Assembly: GCF_001273835.1 (NCBI RefSeq)
Contig: NZ_JHEI01000132.1
Coordinates: 124,001-188,000 of the forward strand
DNA: 64,000 nucleotides
From: Leucobacter celer subsp. astrifaciens
GTDB taxonomy: Bacteria; Actinomycetota; Actinomycetes; Actinomycetales; Microbacteriaceae
Direction of reading: 5' to 3'
Part shown: one piece after another, positions 7,851-15,084 of the stretch
How positions within the stretch are numbered: position 1 is the first letter of the stretch
How the letters are laid out: every line of letters starts with the position of its first letter
Notes under the pieces: model-generated
Told to the model about the DNA's origin: nothing
The model's database searches: none
The model's input: only the letters and a program-made list of their open reading frames with translations
Translations under genes and position numbers: made by a program

Positions 7851-8971
7851 GAGCGCACCTTCAGGCGCTGTGGGTCGTAGACCGGCGTCGCGACGACCCG
7901 CGCCGCAGCCTCGCCGTCCGGGGTGCGCACGGTCAGGGAGGTCCCCTTGGCCGCGTGCCCCTTCGCGACGCGGGCGAGCGCGAGGGTCTCGCCGCCGAGC
8001 TCGGGGGAGGGGACCGCCATCGTCACGTGCCCGACCTCTGCCCCGTCGTGCAGGATCACCGCGCCCTCCAGTTCGTCGGGCGCGGACTCGATCACGAGCG
8101 AGGCGATGGTGCGGCGGGCCTGCTCCTTGAGCGCCACGAGCGCCTCGCGGCCGTGGAAGTGCTGCTTCTCGAGGTCGACCGCCCAGCCCATGCGGCACTC
8201 GAACGGCGTGGTGTCCTCGTCGTACTCGAGTCCGCCCATGACCATGCCGGCCTCGACGCGCACGATCATGAGCGCGCCGCCGCCGCAGCCGATCGCGCCG
8301 AACTCGGCGCCGGCCTCGGCGACCGCGTCCCAGAGCTCGATGGCGCGCTCGATCGGCACCATGACCTCGTACCCGAGCTCCGCGGTGAAGCCCATGCGGT
8401 TGATGTGCGCGGGGATGCCGGCCAGGTCGATGCCGGTCTGGAACGTGTAGTAGGGGAAGGCCTCATTGCTCAGGTCGGTGCTCGTGAGCTTCTGCAGCGT
8501 CTCCCGGCTGCGCGGGCCCTGCACCGAGAGGGTGGCGAGGGTGTCGCGCAGCTCGGTGAGCGAGGTCTCCGGGGTGAGATGGGTGCGGATCACGTCCTCG
8601 ACCTCCCAGTTGCCGCCCGTGAGGCGCACGTGATCGTCGCCGTAGACGAGCACGGTGCAGTCGTCCATCATGCGGCCGTCCTCGGTGACGACGACGCCGT
8701 AGGCGATGCTGCCCGGCTCCAGCTTCGTGACGTCCCGGCTGAAGACCGCGTTCAACACATCGATCGCGCCCGGCCCCGTGATCTCCCATTTGGGGAGCAT
8801 GGAGAAGTCGATCATGCCGACGCCCGTGCGGAACGCGCGGTACTCCGCGTCCGTGCCGGTGATGCGCTCGGGCGTCGCCTGGCCGGCGACGTCGATCCAC
8901 TCCTCCTCGGTGAGGTCGGCGGGGACCCGCGCGGTGAACGGGCTGGGCTTCAGGTGACTCGGCGTGGGCAT
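7847..8971 (-). CDS. GcvT-like tetrahydrofolate-dependent aminomethyltransferase or demethylase
   Basis: 374 residues. The folate-binding GcvT fold covers about residues 35-280 (GVGMIDFSMLPKWEITGPGAIDVLNAVFSRDV, then VQGPRSRETLQKL, then NRMGFTAELGYEVMVP), with the C-terminal barrel in the last 80 residues. No other glycine-cleavage genes are present, so this is not a housekeeping T-protein. THF-dependent demethylases such as LigM, DesA and DmdA belong to the same superfamily, and the enzyme may transfer a methyl or methylene unit from the island's substrate to THF, with PurU recycling the folate. The exact reaction cannot be read from sequence. Confidence 0.85.
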   Translation of the reverse strand: MPTPSHLKPSPFTARVPADLTEEEWIDVAGQATPERITGTDAEYRAFRTGVGMIDFSMLPKWEITGPGAIDVLNAVFSRDVTKLEPGSIAYGVVVTEDGRMMDDCTVLVYGDDHVRLTGGNWEVEDVIRTHLTPETSLTELRDTLATLSVQGPRSRETLQKLTSTDLSNEAFPYYTFQTGIDLAGIPAHINRMGFTAELGYEVMVPIERAIELWDAVAEAGAEFGAIGCGGGALMIVRVEAGMVMGGLEYDEDTTPFECRMGWAVDLEKQHFHGREALVALKEQARRTIASLVIESAPDELEGAVILHDGAEVGHVTMAVPSPELGGETLALARVAKGHAAKGTSLTVRTPDGEAAARVVATPVYDPQRLKVRS

Positions 8972-9006
8972 GGCGGCTCCGGTTCTGCTGGTGCGCTGGT
9001 TCGTAA

Positions 9007-9027
9007 AAGACGCTGAATGTGTCTTTA
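9007..9027. promoter_or_regulatory. Inverted repeat upstream of the GcvT-like operon
   Basis: AAAGAC (9007-9012) and GTCTTT (9022-9027) with a 9-nt spacer, in the AT-richest part of the gap between the minus-strand operon (start 8971) and the MFS gene (start 9178). It is a candidate operator for the minus-strand operon. Confidence 0.35.
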
Positions 9028-9177
9028 AGTCTCACATTTTCCGAGTGTGCGGCGAGCACAAAGTTGGCGGCTCCGTCTGTCGCGGGGACCGGAAAAGGGG
9101 GCCGGGCTGGTGGACGACTCCCGGTGTTTCATATAGTAATCATCTGTAGTTATGAAATGTACGAATGGAGGGCCGGC

Positions 9178-10392
9178 ATGTCGCTCCGGATCCGCGAGCC
9201 GCGGGTGACCCCGCTGCTCATCGCCGTGCTCGGCCTCCTCTCCATGGGCGGCGCGTTCGCCATGGACACCTATCTCCCGGCGCTGCCCGACGTCGGCCGC
9301 GACCTCGCGGCTCCGCCGGCCCTCGTGCAGATGACGCTCACCGCGTTCCTCATCGGACAGGCGCTCGGGCAGTTCGTGCTCGGGCCCATGTCCGATCGCT
9401 GGGGCCGCTGGTGGCCGCTGCTCATCGGCAGCGGCGTCTTCCTCGCGGCCGGCCTCGGGGCCGTGTTCGCCGACGGCATCTGGATCCTCATCGCGTGCCG
9501 CTTCGTGCAGGGAGTCGGGTCCGCCGCCGGGCCGGTCATCGGTCGCGCGGTGGTCGCCGACCTCGCGTCGGGCGTTCAGGCGGCCCGCCTCTTCGGCGTG
9601 CTCATGATGCTGTTCGGTCTCGCGCCCGTGATCGCCCCGGTGCTGGGCGGTCCGCTTGCGGAGTGGGGCGGGTGGCGCGCCACGATGTGGGGAGTGGTGG
9701 TGGTCAGCGCCGTCGCCCTGCTCAGCGTGCTCCTCGTCCCCGAGAGCCTGCCGGCGGAGCGCCGCAGGGTCGTGCACCTCGGCACGGTCGCCCGCGACTT
9801 CCTCGAACTCGCGCGCAACCGCCCCTTCTTCCTCCACTCGCTGCTCATCACCTCGAGCTTCGGGGTCGTCACGGCCTGGCTCGCGACCTCCTCGTTCGTG
9901 CTGCAGGGCCACTTCGGGCTCTCTCCCACCGCGTACTCGCTCGCCTTCGCGATGAACTCCGCGGGGTTCCTGCTCGCGGGCCTGCTCAACACCCTGCTGC
10001 TGCGCCGCTTCCGCCCGGAGAGCATCCTGCGGTCGTCGGTGATCGCGCTCGGGATCGGTGCCGGCTCCCTCCTCGTGCTCCTCGCCGTCGGGTTCCTGCC
10101 GCTCTGGCTGCTGCTCGTGCTGGTGACGGCGACCTTCGCCTCGGTCGCGCCGCTGATGGCGAACGCCACCGCGCTCGGGATCGGCGCGGTGGAGCGGAAT
10201 CGCGCGGGCGGCGCCTCGGCCCTGATGGGCGCCATGGAGACGCTCATCCCCGCCGCCTTCGTGCCGGTGCTGGGTCTGTTCGGATCCGGCCCGGGCCCGC
10301 TCGTCGTCGCCTTCGCCATCAGCGCCTCGGCCTGCGTGGGCCTGCACGTCGCGCTGCGGGCGGGATCGGGGCGCGAGGCGCCGAGCCGCTGA
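9178..10392 (+). CDS. Bcr/CflA-family MFS efflux transporter
   Basis: 404 residues with about 12 hydrophobic segments. N-terminal AMDTYLPALPDVGRDLAAPPALVQMTLTAFLIGQALGQFVLGPMSDRWGRW contains the DTYLPA and GPMSDRWGRR-like motifs characteristic of Bcr/CflA drug:proton antiporters; FVQGVGSAAGPVIGRAVVADL is the second family motif. The ATG at 9178 has GGAGGG 6 nt upstream; longer in-frame starts read through the AT-rich promoter region and were rejected. Within the catabolic island it probably exports a toxic substrate or intermediate, though import cannot be excluded. Confidence 0.85.
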   Translation: MSLRIREPRVTPLLIAVLGLLSMGGAFAMDTYLPALPDVGRDLAAPPALVQMTLTAFLIGQALGQFVLGPMSDRWGRWWPLLIGSGVFLAAGLGAVFADGIWILIACRFVQGVGSAAGPVIGRAVVADLASGVQAARLFGVLMMLFGLAPVIAPVLGGPLAEWGGWRATMWGVVVVSAVALLSVLLVPESLPAERRRVVHLGTVARDFLELARNRPFFLHSLLITSSFGVVTAWLATSSFVLQGHFGLSPTAYSLAFAMNSAGFLLAGLLNTLLLRRFRPESILRSSVIALGIGAGSLLVLLAVGFLPLWLLLVLVTATFASVAPLMANATALGIGAVERNRAGGASALMGAMETLIPAAFVPVLGLFGSGPGPLVVAFAISASACVGLHVALRAGSGREAPSR

Positions 10393-10457
10393 CAGCTCGG
10401 GCTCGGGGGCTCGGGGCTCGGGGGGCGCGGCCGGGGTGCGCGGATCGTGCCGAGCTC

Positions 10458-10521
10458 CCGGATGCGACCGTGCCCGGATACGACCGTGCCCGGATGTGAC
10501 CGTGCCCGGGTTCGACTGTGC
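10458..10521. repeat. Four tandem 16-bp repeats between the MFS and esterase genes
   Basis: Consecutive 16-bp units 10458-10473, 10474-10489, 10490-10505 and 10506-10521, consensus CCGGATGCGACCGTGC with changes mainly at positions 7-8; the fourth is the most diverged. A fifth, looser relative (CCGGATGTTACTGTGA) begins near 10569, close to the esterase start. The array occupies much of the 245-bp gap 10393-10637. It could be a multi-site binding array or a replication-slippage product. Confidence 0.75.
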
Positions 10522-10637
10522 GCGCTGCACCGGGTGCGCGACCGGATTGGTTACTTTGTGACAATGACCGGATGTTACTGTGAACGCGAACGGGTCCCGT
10601 CGACGGGGCCCGCGAGGCGTCACAGAGAGGTGCAGGC

Positions 10638-11492
10638 ATGAGCGGACCGTCCTTCTCCGCGGTCTCGATCCCGGACATCGCGTACCGAGAGATCGACGGC
10701 GCGCGACTGCATCTCGACCTCCACCGCCCCGAGACCTCGGAGCCCGCACCGGTCGTGGTCTACTTCCACGGCGGCGCCTGGGAGGTCGGAGAACGGACGG
10801 ATCTGCTCAAGACCCGGATGCTGCCGCTCGTGCGGCGGGGGATCGCCGTCGCCTCGGTCGAGTACCGGCTCACGGGCGCCGCCGCCTTCCCGGCGCAACT
10901 GCTCGACGCGCGGGCCGCGGTCGCGTGGCTGCGGGGGCGGGGCGGGGAGTTCGGCCTGCTCACCGAGAGGATCGGGGCCTGGGGGTCATCGGCCGGGGGG
11001 CACCTCGCCGCGCTCCTCGGACTGGAGTCCCCGCTCGCCGCGGACGGCGGCCCCGGCGCGGTTCCGCACGCACCGCTCGTCTCCGCGGTCGCCGCCTGGA
11101 ACGCGCCGCTCGATCTCGACGCCCGCTGCTCCCGCAGCTGGCTCGAGGAAGCGGAGGATCCCGCCGCGCGGGGATCCGAGGCCGCGCTGCTCGGCGCACC
11201 CGCCTACGACCCCTGCAATCCCCGGCATCGCGCCGCCAACCCGATCGCACTCGTGACGGCGGCCGCCGCGCCCATGCAGTTCGTCACGGGGGACCGCGAC
11301 CGGATGGTGGATCCGGCCGAGTCGTTCCGCATGCACGACGCGCTGGTGCGGGAGCGGGTCGAGTCCGCCGTCGCGGTCGTCGGCGGCGCCGGGCACGAGG
11401 ATCTCGCGCTGGACGAGGCTCCGACGATCGACTTCACCGCCGCCTTCTTCAGACGCCACCTCCTAGGGGAGCGCGAGCGGGGCGGCGCATGA
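10638..11492 (+). CDS. Alpha/beta-hydrolase esterase of the hormone-sensitive-lipase/BD-FAE type
   Basis: 284 residues. The oxyanion-hole motif HGGAW appears at about residue 44, the nucleophile elbow GSSAGGH near residue 116, an Asp candidate in FVTGDRDRMVDP and a His in GGAGHEDLAL, giving a complete Ser-Asp-His triad. Members hydrolyse small acyl or carbamate esters. The ATG at 10638 follows AGAGAGG. It precedes the luciferase-like monooxygenase gene in the same orientation with a 61-bp gap and may release an ester-linked group from the island's substrate. No signal peptide is seen, so it is cytoplasmic. Confidence 0.82.
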   Translation: MSGPSFSAVSIPDIAYREIDGARLHLDLHRPETSEPAPVVVYFHGGAWEVGERTDLLKTRMLPLVRRGIAVASVEYRLTGAAAFPAQLLDARAAVAWLRGRGGEFGLLTERIGAWGSSAGGHLAALLGLESPLAADGGPGAVPHAPLVSAVAAWNAPLDLDARCSRSWLEEAEDPAARGSEAALLGAPAYDPCNPRHRAANPIALVTAAAAPMQFVTGDRDRMVDPAESFRMHDALVRERVESAVAVVGGAGHEDLALDEAPTIDFTAAFFRRHLLGERERGGA

Positions 11493-11553
11493 TCCCCGGC
11501 CCGCCGACCGCGGGCGCATTCCAGGTACGACCACAGCAGTTAAGGAGCCCCGC

Positions 11554-12864
11554 ATGAGTGCAACCGAGTTCTTCGTCCTGTTCGACGGCGCGTACCCGAG
11601 GGTGCCGCACGCCTCCAGCCGCAAGTCGAACTTCATCGACCTGCCCAACACGCACTACGACGACGTCGACGGGCAGTACGCGCTCGAGTACCAGCTCTCG
11701 ATGCTCAAGCTGGTCGAGGAGCTCGGCTACGACGGCGCGCTGCTGAGCGAGCAGCACAACGGCCCGATCGGCCTCTTCGGCAACCCCATGCTCGCGGGAG
11801 CCTGGCTCGCGGGTCAGACCAGCCGCATCAAGATCGGGATCACCGGCCCGATCCTCAACGCCTACCAGACCCCGGTGCGCCTCGCCGAGGAGATCGCGGC
11901 CCTCGACATCATGTCGCGCGGCAGGCTCATCATCGGCCTGCCGGTGGGCCACGGCATGCAGTACCACTCGATGGGCGTGGTCAACGTCGCCACCGCCCGC
12001 GCGCGCTACCGAGAGGCGCACGACCTGCTGGTGGCGGCGCTCACGCGCGAGGGTCCGTTCGAGTGGAACGGCGAGTTCTTCCAGGTGCCCTACGTGAACC
12101 TCTGGCCCCGGCCGCTGCAGAAGCCGCACCCGCAGATCATGCTGGTGGGCGGCGGATCGCTCGAGACGCTCGACCTGATCGCGAAGCACGGCTACGGCTA
12201 CAACCCCATCGGGGTGACGGGCATCGCCGACACGCAGAAGATCAACGGCAGGCTCGCGGAGCTGTGCCGCGGCTACGGCTACGAGCCGCAGCGCTCGCAG
12301 TTCTGGGCCGGGCTTAACGTGCACGTCGCCGAGACCGACAAGCAGGCCCGGCTCGAGGTCGAGGCGCACGAGCTGTGGGTCAACCAGAACTTCTTCCCCT
12401 CGCCCCTGCACGACAGCTTCCCGCCCGGCTACCTGAGCGAGGGCGCGATCCGGGGCCTGCACGGCGGCGCCAGCTACCGCAGCAAGCCGATCTCCGAGAT
12501 CGGCTACGACGACATGATCGAGCGCGGCTCGCTCATCGCGGGCTCTCCTGAGACCGTGACGGCGAAGCTGCAGGAGTACCTCGAAGCCACCGGTGTGGGC
12601 CGCCTCATGTTCGGCTCGAACAACGGCTCCAAGCCCAAGTGGCTGGCGGTCAAGTCGCTCACCCTGCTCGCCGAGGAGGTGCTGCCCAAGCTGCGGGGCG
12701 GAGCCGGTCCGATCGAGCCAGAGCTGCTCGGCTACGGCTCGAACGCCGAGTACGGCGCGATGCGCAACCGTTCGACCCCGCCCCCGACCGCGCTGCTCGA
12801 CGGCCGCATGGTCGACGTCGACACCGCGCACATCGAGGAGCTCCGGGCGCCCTCCGGGGAGTGA
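11554..12864 (+). CDS. Luciferase-like (LLM class) flavin-dependent monooxygenase
   Basis: 436 residues, with AAGGAG upstream of the ATG. Bacterial-luciferase fold throughout: EQHNGPIGLFGNPMLAGAWLAGQTSRIKIG (strand 3/4 region), ARLAEEIAALDIMSRGRLIIGLPVGHG, the FEWNGEFFQVPYVNLWPRPLQKPHPQIMLVGGGS segment typical of two-component flavin monooxygenases, and SPETVTAKLQEYLEATGVGRLMFGS at the C-terminus. It needs reduced flavin from a partner, probably the reductase at 2488. LLM enzymes include RutA, which opens the uracil ring, and nitrilotriacetate or sulfonate monooxygenases. It is followed 49 bp later by an alpha/beta-hydrolase-fold gene and then, convergent, a RidA-like gene, a trio that recalls RutA-RutD-RutC. 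Confidence 0.88.
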   Translation: MSATEFFVLFDGAYPRVPHASSRKSNFIDLPNTHYDDVDGQYALEYQLSMLKLVEELGYDGALLSEQHNGPIGLFGNPMLAGAWLAGQTSRIKIGITGPILNAYQTPVRLAEEIAALDIMSRGRLIIGLPVGHGMQYHSMGVVNVATARARYREAHDLLVAALTREGPFEWNGEFFQVPYVNLWPRPLQKPHPQIMLVGGGSLETLDLIAKHGYGYNPIGVTGIADTQKINGRLAELCRGYGYEPQRSQFWAGLNVHVAETDKQARLEVEAHELWVNQNFFPSPLHDSFPPGYLSEGAIRGLHGGASYRSKPISEIGYDDMIERGSLIAGSPETVTAKLQEYLEATGVGRLMFGSNNGSKPKWLAVKSLTLLAEEVLPKLRGGAGPIEPELLGYGSNAEYGAMRNRSTPPPTALLDGRMVDVDTAHIEELRAPSGE

Positions 12865-12913
12865 CCGGACGGGCGCGAGAAGCACAGAGGACAGGGCACA
12901 GAGGAGAAGGACC

Positions 12914-13759
12914 ATGGCACCGACCGATACGCAGACCCCCGCCGTGCGCGACTGGGCGCACTGGAGCGAACCCGAGTTCATCGAGATCGACGGGCTCCGC
13001 ACCGCATACCGCCGCAAGGGCGACGGCGAGCCCGTGCTGTTCCTGCACGGGCAGCACTTCACCCGCGTGTGGCTGCCGTTTTACGAGGAGCTCTCGAGGT
13101 CGGTGGATCTGATCGTCCCCGAGCATCCGGGCTACGGCGACACCCCGCTGCCCGAGACGCTGCGCTCGTTCGAGGACTACGTGCTGCACTACGAGGCGCT
13201 CACGCGCGAGCTCGGGGTCGAGCGCGTGCACCTCGTCGGCCACGCGATCGGCGGGTGGATCGCGGCGAACCTGGCGGTGCACCACCCCGATCGCATCGCG
13301 AGCCTGACGCTGCTGACGCCGAAGGGGCTCCGGGTCGAGTCGGGCAACGGGATCAACCCGTTCCGCCTGCTCGAGCACGAGCTGCGCGCGGCCTACTTCA
13401 ACGGACGCGAGGACGGCTTCGCCGAGTACTTCGAGCAGGAGGGCGGCGTCGAGGACATCCTGCAGCGCGAGGTCGAGGGCAGGGCGCACGCCCTCGTCGC
13501 CTGGAACCCGCGCTACGACTGGCGCCTCGACCATCGCCTGCGGCGGGTGACCGCGCCGACGCTCGTGCTGGGTGTCGACGACGATCGCTACTCGCCGCAC
13601 GCGGTCGCGGCCCGCTACGCCGAGCTCATCGACGGCGCCGCGCTGCAGAGGATCCCGGGCGCCGACGGCGCCCCGAGCGGGCACATGGTGCACGTCGAGC
13701 GGCCGGCGGAGACGGCCGCCGCGGTGCGCGCGCACGTCGCGGCGCATCCGCTGGACTAG
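12914..13759 (+). CDS. Alpha/beta-hydrolase-fold protein with Ala at the nucleophile position (RutD-like)
   Basis: 281 residues from the ATG at 12914, with AGGAGAAGG upstream. The fold is complete: oxyanion segment VLFLHGQHFT, the elbow LVGHAIGGWIAANLA, an acid in LGVDDDRYSP and a His in SGHMVHVERP. The residue that should be the Ser nucleophile (G-x-S-x-G) is Ala111, coded by GCG at 13244-13246. From memory, E. coli RutD (aminoacrylate hydrolase) also has Ala in its GHALG motif, so this may be a functional non-serine member and not a dead enzyme. It directly follows the LLM monooxygenase and is probably co-transcribed with it. What it hydrolyses, or whether it only accelerates a spontaneous step, is open. 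Confidence 0.82.
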   Translation: MAPTDTQTPAVRDWAHWSEPEFIEIDGLRTAYRRKGDGEPVLFLHGQHFTRVWLPFYEELSRSVDLIVPEHPGYGDTPLPETLRSFEDYVLHYEALTRELGVERVHLVGHAIGGWIAANLAVHHPDRIASLTLLTPKGLRVESGNGINPFRLLEHELRAAYFNGREDGFAEYFEQEGGVEDILQREVEGRAHALVAWNPRYDWRLDHRLRRVTAPTLVLGVDDDRYSPHAVAARYAELIDGAALQRIPGADGAPSGHMVHVERPAETAAAVRAHVAAHPLD

Positions 13760-13761
13760 AG

Positions 13762-13803
13762 ACGACGGAGGGCGGGGTGCTCGCGCACCCCGCCCTCCGT
13801 CGT
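13762..13803. terminator. Bidirectional terminator hairpin
   Basis: Perfect 19-bp arms (13762-13780 and 13785-13803) around a TCGC loop, with core GGAGGGCGGGGTGC. It lies between the plus-strand alpha/beta-hydrolase gene and the convergent RidA-like gene and probably ends both transcripts. There is no long T run, as is common in high-GC actinobacteria. Confidence 0.85.
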
Positions 13804-13812
13804 GCCGGAACG

Positions 13813-14211
13813 CTACTTGACGCGGACGCGCTGTGCGCCCTTGACCGCGACGGCCTCGAACTCGATCTTCATCTGCGGGTCAGCGAGCTGCACGCCGGCG
13901 AGCATCGCGCCGCAGGCCGGCGGGTTCTCGCCGAAGGCCTCGCGTAGCGCCTCGTCCATCTCGAAGGCGTAGGAGATGTCGGTCGTGTAGGGGTGGAACC
14001 ACACGATCTCGTCGAGCGTGAAGCCCTCGCGCTCCAGGTGCTCGCGCATGGTGCGCAGCGCCTGCCTGGCCTGCTCCAGTGGGCTCTCGGGCATGTTGCC
14101 CTCGGCATCCCGGCCGCCGAGGCCCGAGACGAACATGACCTCTTCGTTCGTGATGCTGAGGGCGAAGGGGTGCGGGATCCCGTCCGGGCGGAAGGACTTC
14201 CAGGTCGACAT
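13813..14211 (-). CDS. RidA/YjgF/RutC-family protein with a non-canonical active site
   Basis: 132 residues, matching RidA length. Family features: VMFVSGLGGRDAEG, the QARQALRTMREHLEREGFTLDEIVWFHPYTTDI segment and a C-terminal MKIEFEAVAV. Classical enamine/imine deaminases have PARS with a catalytic Arg here; this protein reads NPPACGAML, so the Arg is replaced by Cys100. That points to one of the Rid subfamilies without the canonical arginine, which often sit in catabolic operons. It is encoded convergently to the LLM/RutD-like pair and probably acts on an enamine, imine or similar reactive product of that pathway. Position does not prove co-regulation with them. Confidence 0.8.
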   Translation of the reverse strand: MSTWKSFRPDGIPHPFALSITNEEVMFVSGLGGRDAEGNMPESPLEQARQALRTMREHLEREGFTLDEIVWFHPYTTDISYAFEMDEALREAFGENPPACGAMLAGVQLADPQMKIEFEAVAVKGAQRVRVK

Positions 14212-14363
14212 GCGTGCTCTCCTTCGAATCGAGTCCGTCGTGCGCCCGGGACCGGGCGCACGCTTGCTTCGACGCTAGCAGAGTGGTTCTTTTAGTGCAA
14301 TGAACGTAATCGCAAAAACAACAGTGAGGAATCGGCTCGAGGTGCGAGGTCGCTCCCCGTCGG

Positions 14364-14933
14364 CTACTCCCCGGGTGGGGAGAGTCGGGGGAAGGTGTGG
14401 ATGATCCAGACCTCGGCCTCGCCGTCCACCGCTTGCCAGCGGTGCGTGCGGTTCGCCAGGTAGGTCGCGTAGTCGCCGGCCTCGAGCACGACCTCCTCGC
14501 CGACGGGGCCGACGCGGATGCTGCCGCGCTGCACGACGACGTGCTCGCGGGCGCCGGGGCCGTGGGAGGGGGAGGTCTCGCTCGCGTCGGCGCGGAAGAC
14601 CTGGTGGTGCAGCTCCAGGGTGCCCGAGCCGATGACCTGATTGCGGATCACCTGGCCGACGCTCGCGTCATCGGAGATGTCGAGGCCCTCGCCGGCGCGC
14701 ACGACCTCCACCTCGGAGCGCTGCTCGACCGCGATGAGCGAGTTCACGGAGACGTCGAAGGTCTCCGCGATGGACACGAGTGTCTCGAGCGTCGGATTGG
14801 TGCGTCCTCGCTCCACCTTGAAGAGCGTGGCCTTGGCGATTCCGGACCGCTCGCTGAGCTGCGAGAGCGAGAGGCCATGGGATTCGCGCAGCTGGCGCAC
14901 GTTCTCGGCGAGCGCCTGGATGTGATTGTTCAT
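14364..14933 (-). CDS. XRE family regulator with C-terminal cupin domain (second copy)
   Basis: 189 residues when started at the ATG at 14933 (MNNHIQALAENVRQLRE); an upstream ATG at 14999 would add 22 residues with no domain match and covers promoter-like sequence. HTH at about residues 8-62 (LRESHGLSLSQLSERSGIAKATLFKVERGRTNPTLETLVSIAETFDV) and a cupin at about 115-185 (SHGPGAREHVVVQRG, VVLEAGDYATYLANRTHRW). It is a paralogue of the regulator at 3078-3641. It is divergent from the fumarylacetoacetase-like operon that starts at 15085, so it very likely controls that operon from the 151-bp gap between them. Confidence 0.85.
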   Translation of the reverse strand: MNNHIQALAENVRQLRESHGLSLSQLSERSGIAKATLFKVERGRTNPTLETLVSIAETFDVSVNSLIAVEQRSEVEVVRAGEGLDISDDASVGQVIRNQVIGSGTLELHHQVFRADASETSPSHGPGAREHVVVQRGSIRVGPVGEEVVLEAGDYATYLANRTHRWQAVDGEAEVWIIHTFPRLSPPGE

Positions 14934-15012
14934 CTGCTCATTGTTCCATTCGGCGGTTGTGCACGCGGGCGAATCGCGGAAAATCGACTTCCGTATCATC
15001 TAGGAGCACGGA

Positions 15013-15027
15013 TATACTATTGTAGTA
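15013..15027 (+). promoter_or_regulatory. Promoter/operator of the FAH-cupin-amidotransferase operon
   Basis: TATACT (15013-15018) is a good -10 box, and it overlaps an inverted repeat TACTA-TTG-TAGTA (15015-15027). The overlap fits repression by the divergently encoded XRE-cupin protein. The leader to the ATG at 15085 is about 60 nt. Confidence 0.5.
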
Positions 15028-15084
15028 ACCGAGGTTCGCGATCCGCGCGATCGCATCCACAGTTCTTCAACGCAGGAGGTTCAC

